Shown one piece after another: positions 37,923 through 38,672 of a DNA stretch of 38,672 bases. Position numbers and translations under genes: made by a program. Each line of letters opens with the position of its first letter. The first letter of the stretch is position 1. Under the pieces are notes generated by a model. The model was not told where the DNA came from, did no database searches, and was given only the letters and a program-made list of their open reading frames with translations. Source of the stretch: Hadesarchaea archaeon (lineage in GTDB: Archaea; Hadarchaeota; Hadarchaeia; Hadarchaeales; Hadarchaeaceae); the NCBI GenBank assembly GCA_030672285.1, contig DAOVGS010000028.1, positions 1 to 38,672 on the forward strand, in the 5' to 3' direction.

Positions 37923-38672
37923 GCGAGTTCGAAAAGCTGAAGATAGTGACGAAATACGAGTTGCTGAAGCAGTTCCGGAGGAAGAGATTTTACGGAGCTT
38001 TGGTGCTTACCCTCCTCGCCGTGATTTTGGTCATAGTGCTCTACAAAGGGTTGGATATCCCTGGGAAGTTATCTCCCTTCATCACCGAGGATTCCCCTGA
38101 ACTTTTTGCGTTATTCGTAACGTCGGCAGGTGCAACCATACCAATTTTTGCAGCTGTGTTCTTCGCTGGGGACTCCATCGCTTCAGAATTCGAACATAAA
38201 ACTGGTTACATCCTTTTCCCAAATCCGGTAAAGCGAAGCACCCTTGTCGTCGGGAAATATATCGCATGCCTTGCTGTCACAGCGCTTATTGTCATTTTGG
38301 CCTACGTCGCCACGATGATAGCGTTAGTCGGGATATATCAACAGTTGCCAATCGAGGTATTTGGTTCGCTTGCCCTCGCATTGGTTTATGCGAACAGTGT
38401 GCTGGGTATCGCATTTCTCTACAGCTCAGTGCTCAAGGGAAGCATGGGTGCCACGATAGCCACACTTTTAACAATAATGCTAGTTTTTGGTGTCATCGAA
38501 ATCAGTTTGATATTTGCAAACATTGAACCGTGGTTCATGCACGGATATGCGGGCGATTCGGTCGGTAGCGTGTACGGGGCTTCTTTCGCGGCGTTCGGTG
38601 GGGCGATGCCCGGGGGCGGGATGGAGAGGAACCCGAATCCTATCACAAGCTTTTTTGTAATGTTAGGATACT
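37919..38672 (+). CDS. ABC-2 type transporter permease, 3' truncated by window end
   Basis: An open frame from TTG 37919 to the window end, 251 codons seen. It starts SEFEKLKIVTKYELLKQFRRKRFYG, a basic cytoplasmic N terminus typical of ABC-2 permeases. Hydrophobic segments follow: ALVLTLLAVILVIVLY, LFVTSAGATIPIFAAVFFAG, YIACLAVTALIVILAYVATM, and LALALVYANSVLGIAFLY with GATIATLLTIMLVFGVIEI. The GDSIASEFEHKTGYILFPNPVKR text between helices 2 and 3 is the common coupling segment of this family (DSIAxExExxTxxxLLxxPVxR). It overlaps the ATPase stop by 4 bases, so the two are co-translated. Substrate unknown. Confidence 0.88.
   Translation, partial: MSEFEKLKIVTKYELLKQFRRKRFYGALVLTLLAVILVIVLYKGLDIPGKLSPFITEDSPELFALFVTSAGATIPIFAAVFFAGDSIASEFEHKTGYILFPNPVKRSTLVVGKYIACLAVTALIVILAYVATMIALVGIYQQLPIEVFGSLALALVYANSVLGIAFLYSSVLKGSMGATIATLLTIMLVFGVIEISLIFANIEPWFMHGYAGDSVGSVYGASFAAFGGAMPGGGMERNPNPITSFFVMLGY

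Overview
The window is a compact archaeal chromosome segment. The evidence is archaeal gene content (short NadM-type nicotinamide-nucleotide adenylyltransferase, DUF1152 and UPF0282 families, a short ThiC, two Lrp/AsnC regulators), A/T-rich TATA boxes about 25 bp upstream of probable transcription starts, several probable leaderless or near-leaderless starts, and frequent GTG/TTG initiation. I cannot name the species. Uncultured Euryarchaeota-type lineages such as Hadarchaeota fit the gene mix, but that is inference.

Layout. 1-1486: tail of a cation-diffusion-facilitator transporter overlapping a SufS-type cysteine desulfurase. 1443-2035: a small HTH gene whose upstream region carries six copies of a 16-bp palindromic repeat. 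2036-2632: an Lrp regulator divergent from the next operon, with an inverted repeat between the promoters. 2633-10229: one tightly packed plus-strand operon, DUF1152-hisC-hisG-hisA-hisB-hisF-hisD-hisI-SpoIIM-like membrane protein. It lacks hisH and hisE. 10234-11707: divergent rtcA and an O6-alkylguanine-DNA alkyltransferase sharing one TATA region.

11727-15984: a first cell-surface cluster. It holds a secreted VWA protein, a membrane-anchored winged-HTH regulator and a divergently transcribed secreted beta-propeller protein. Three related GTTTC-N6-GAAAC elements lie in front of these genes. 16003-21998: housekeeping genes, namely nadM, a SAM hydrolase family protein, a stand-alone ATP-cone protein, thiC, a class V aminotransferase, ilvE and a zinc-ribbon protein. 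22153-25869: two membrane-anchored extracellular proteins (YfaP/DUF2135-like and a degenerate M23-like protein) flank a TIM-barrel isomerase and a P-loop protein.

25909-36017: a second surface cluster. It has a 995-residue beta-propeller/PKD/Fn3-like protein. It also has a 652-residue transmembrane protein with an extracellular array of the same Fn3-like modules and a cytoplasmic winged HTH, apparently co-transcribed with an Lrp regulator. A large secreted protein is transcribed divergently from that pair, and three TGCGA-N3-TCGCA palindromes lie between. UPF0282, a 30-codon small gene and the AmmeMemoRadiSam radical SAM enzyme sit inside this stretch. 36052-38672: an atypical carbamoyltransferase diverges from an ABC transporter operon (ATPase plus permease, permease cut by the window end).

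The most novel-looking theme is that surface proteins here are paired with membrane-embedded or adjacent DNA-binding regulators and with shared palindromic operators. This suggests local circuits that sense the cell exterior and control surface proteins directly. No CRISPR array, tRNA, rRNA or insertion sequence was recognised. The only gene-free stretch over 300 bases is 1704-2035, which is largely the repeat array.
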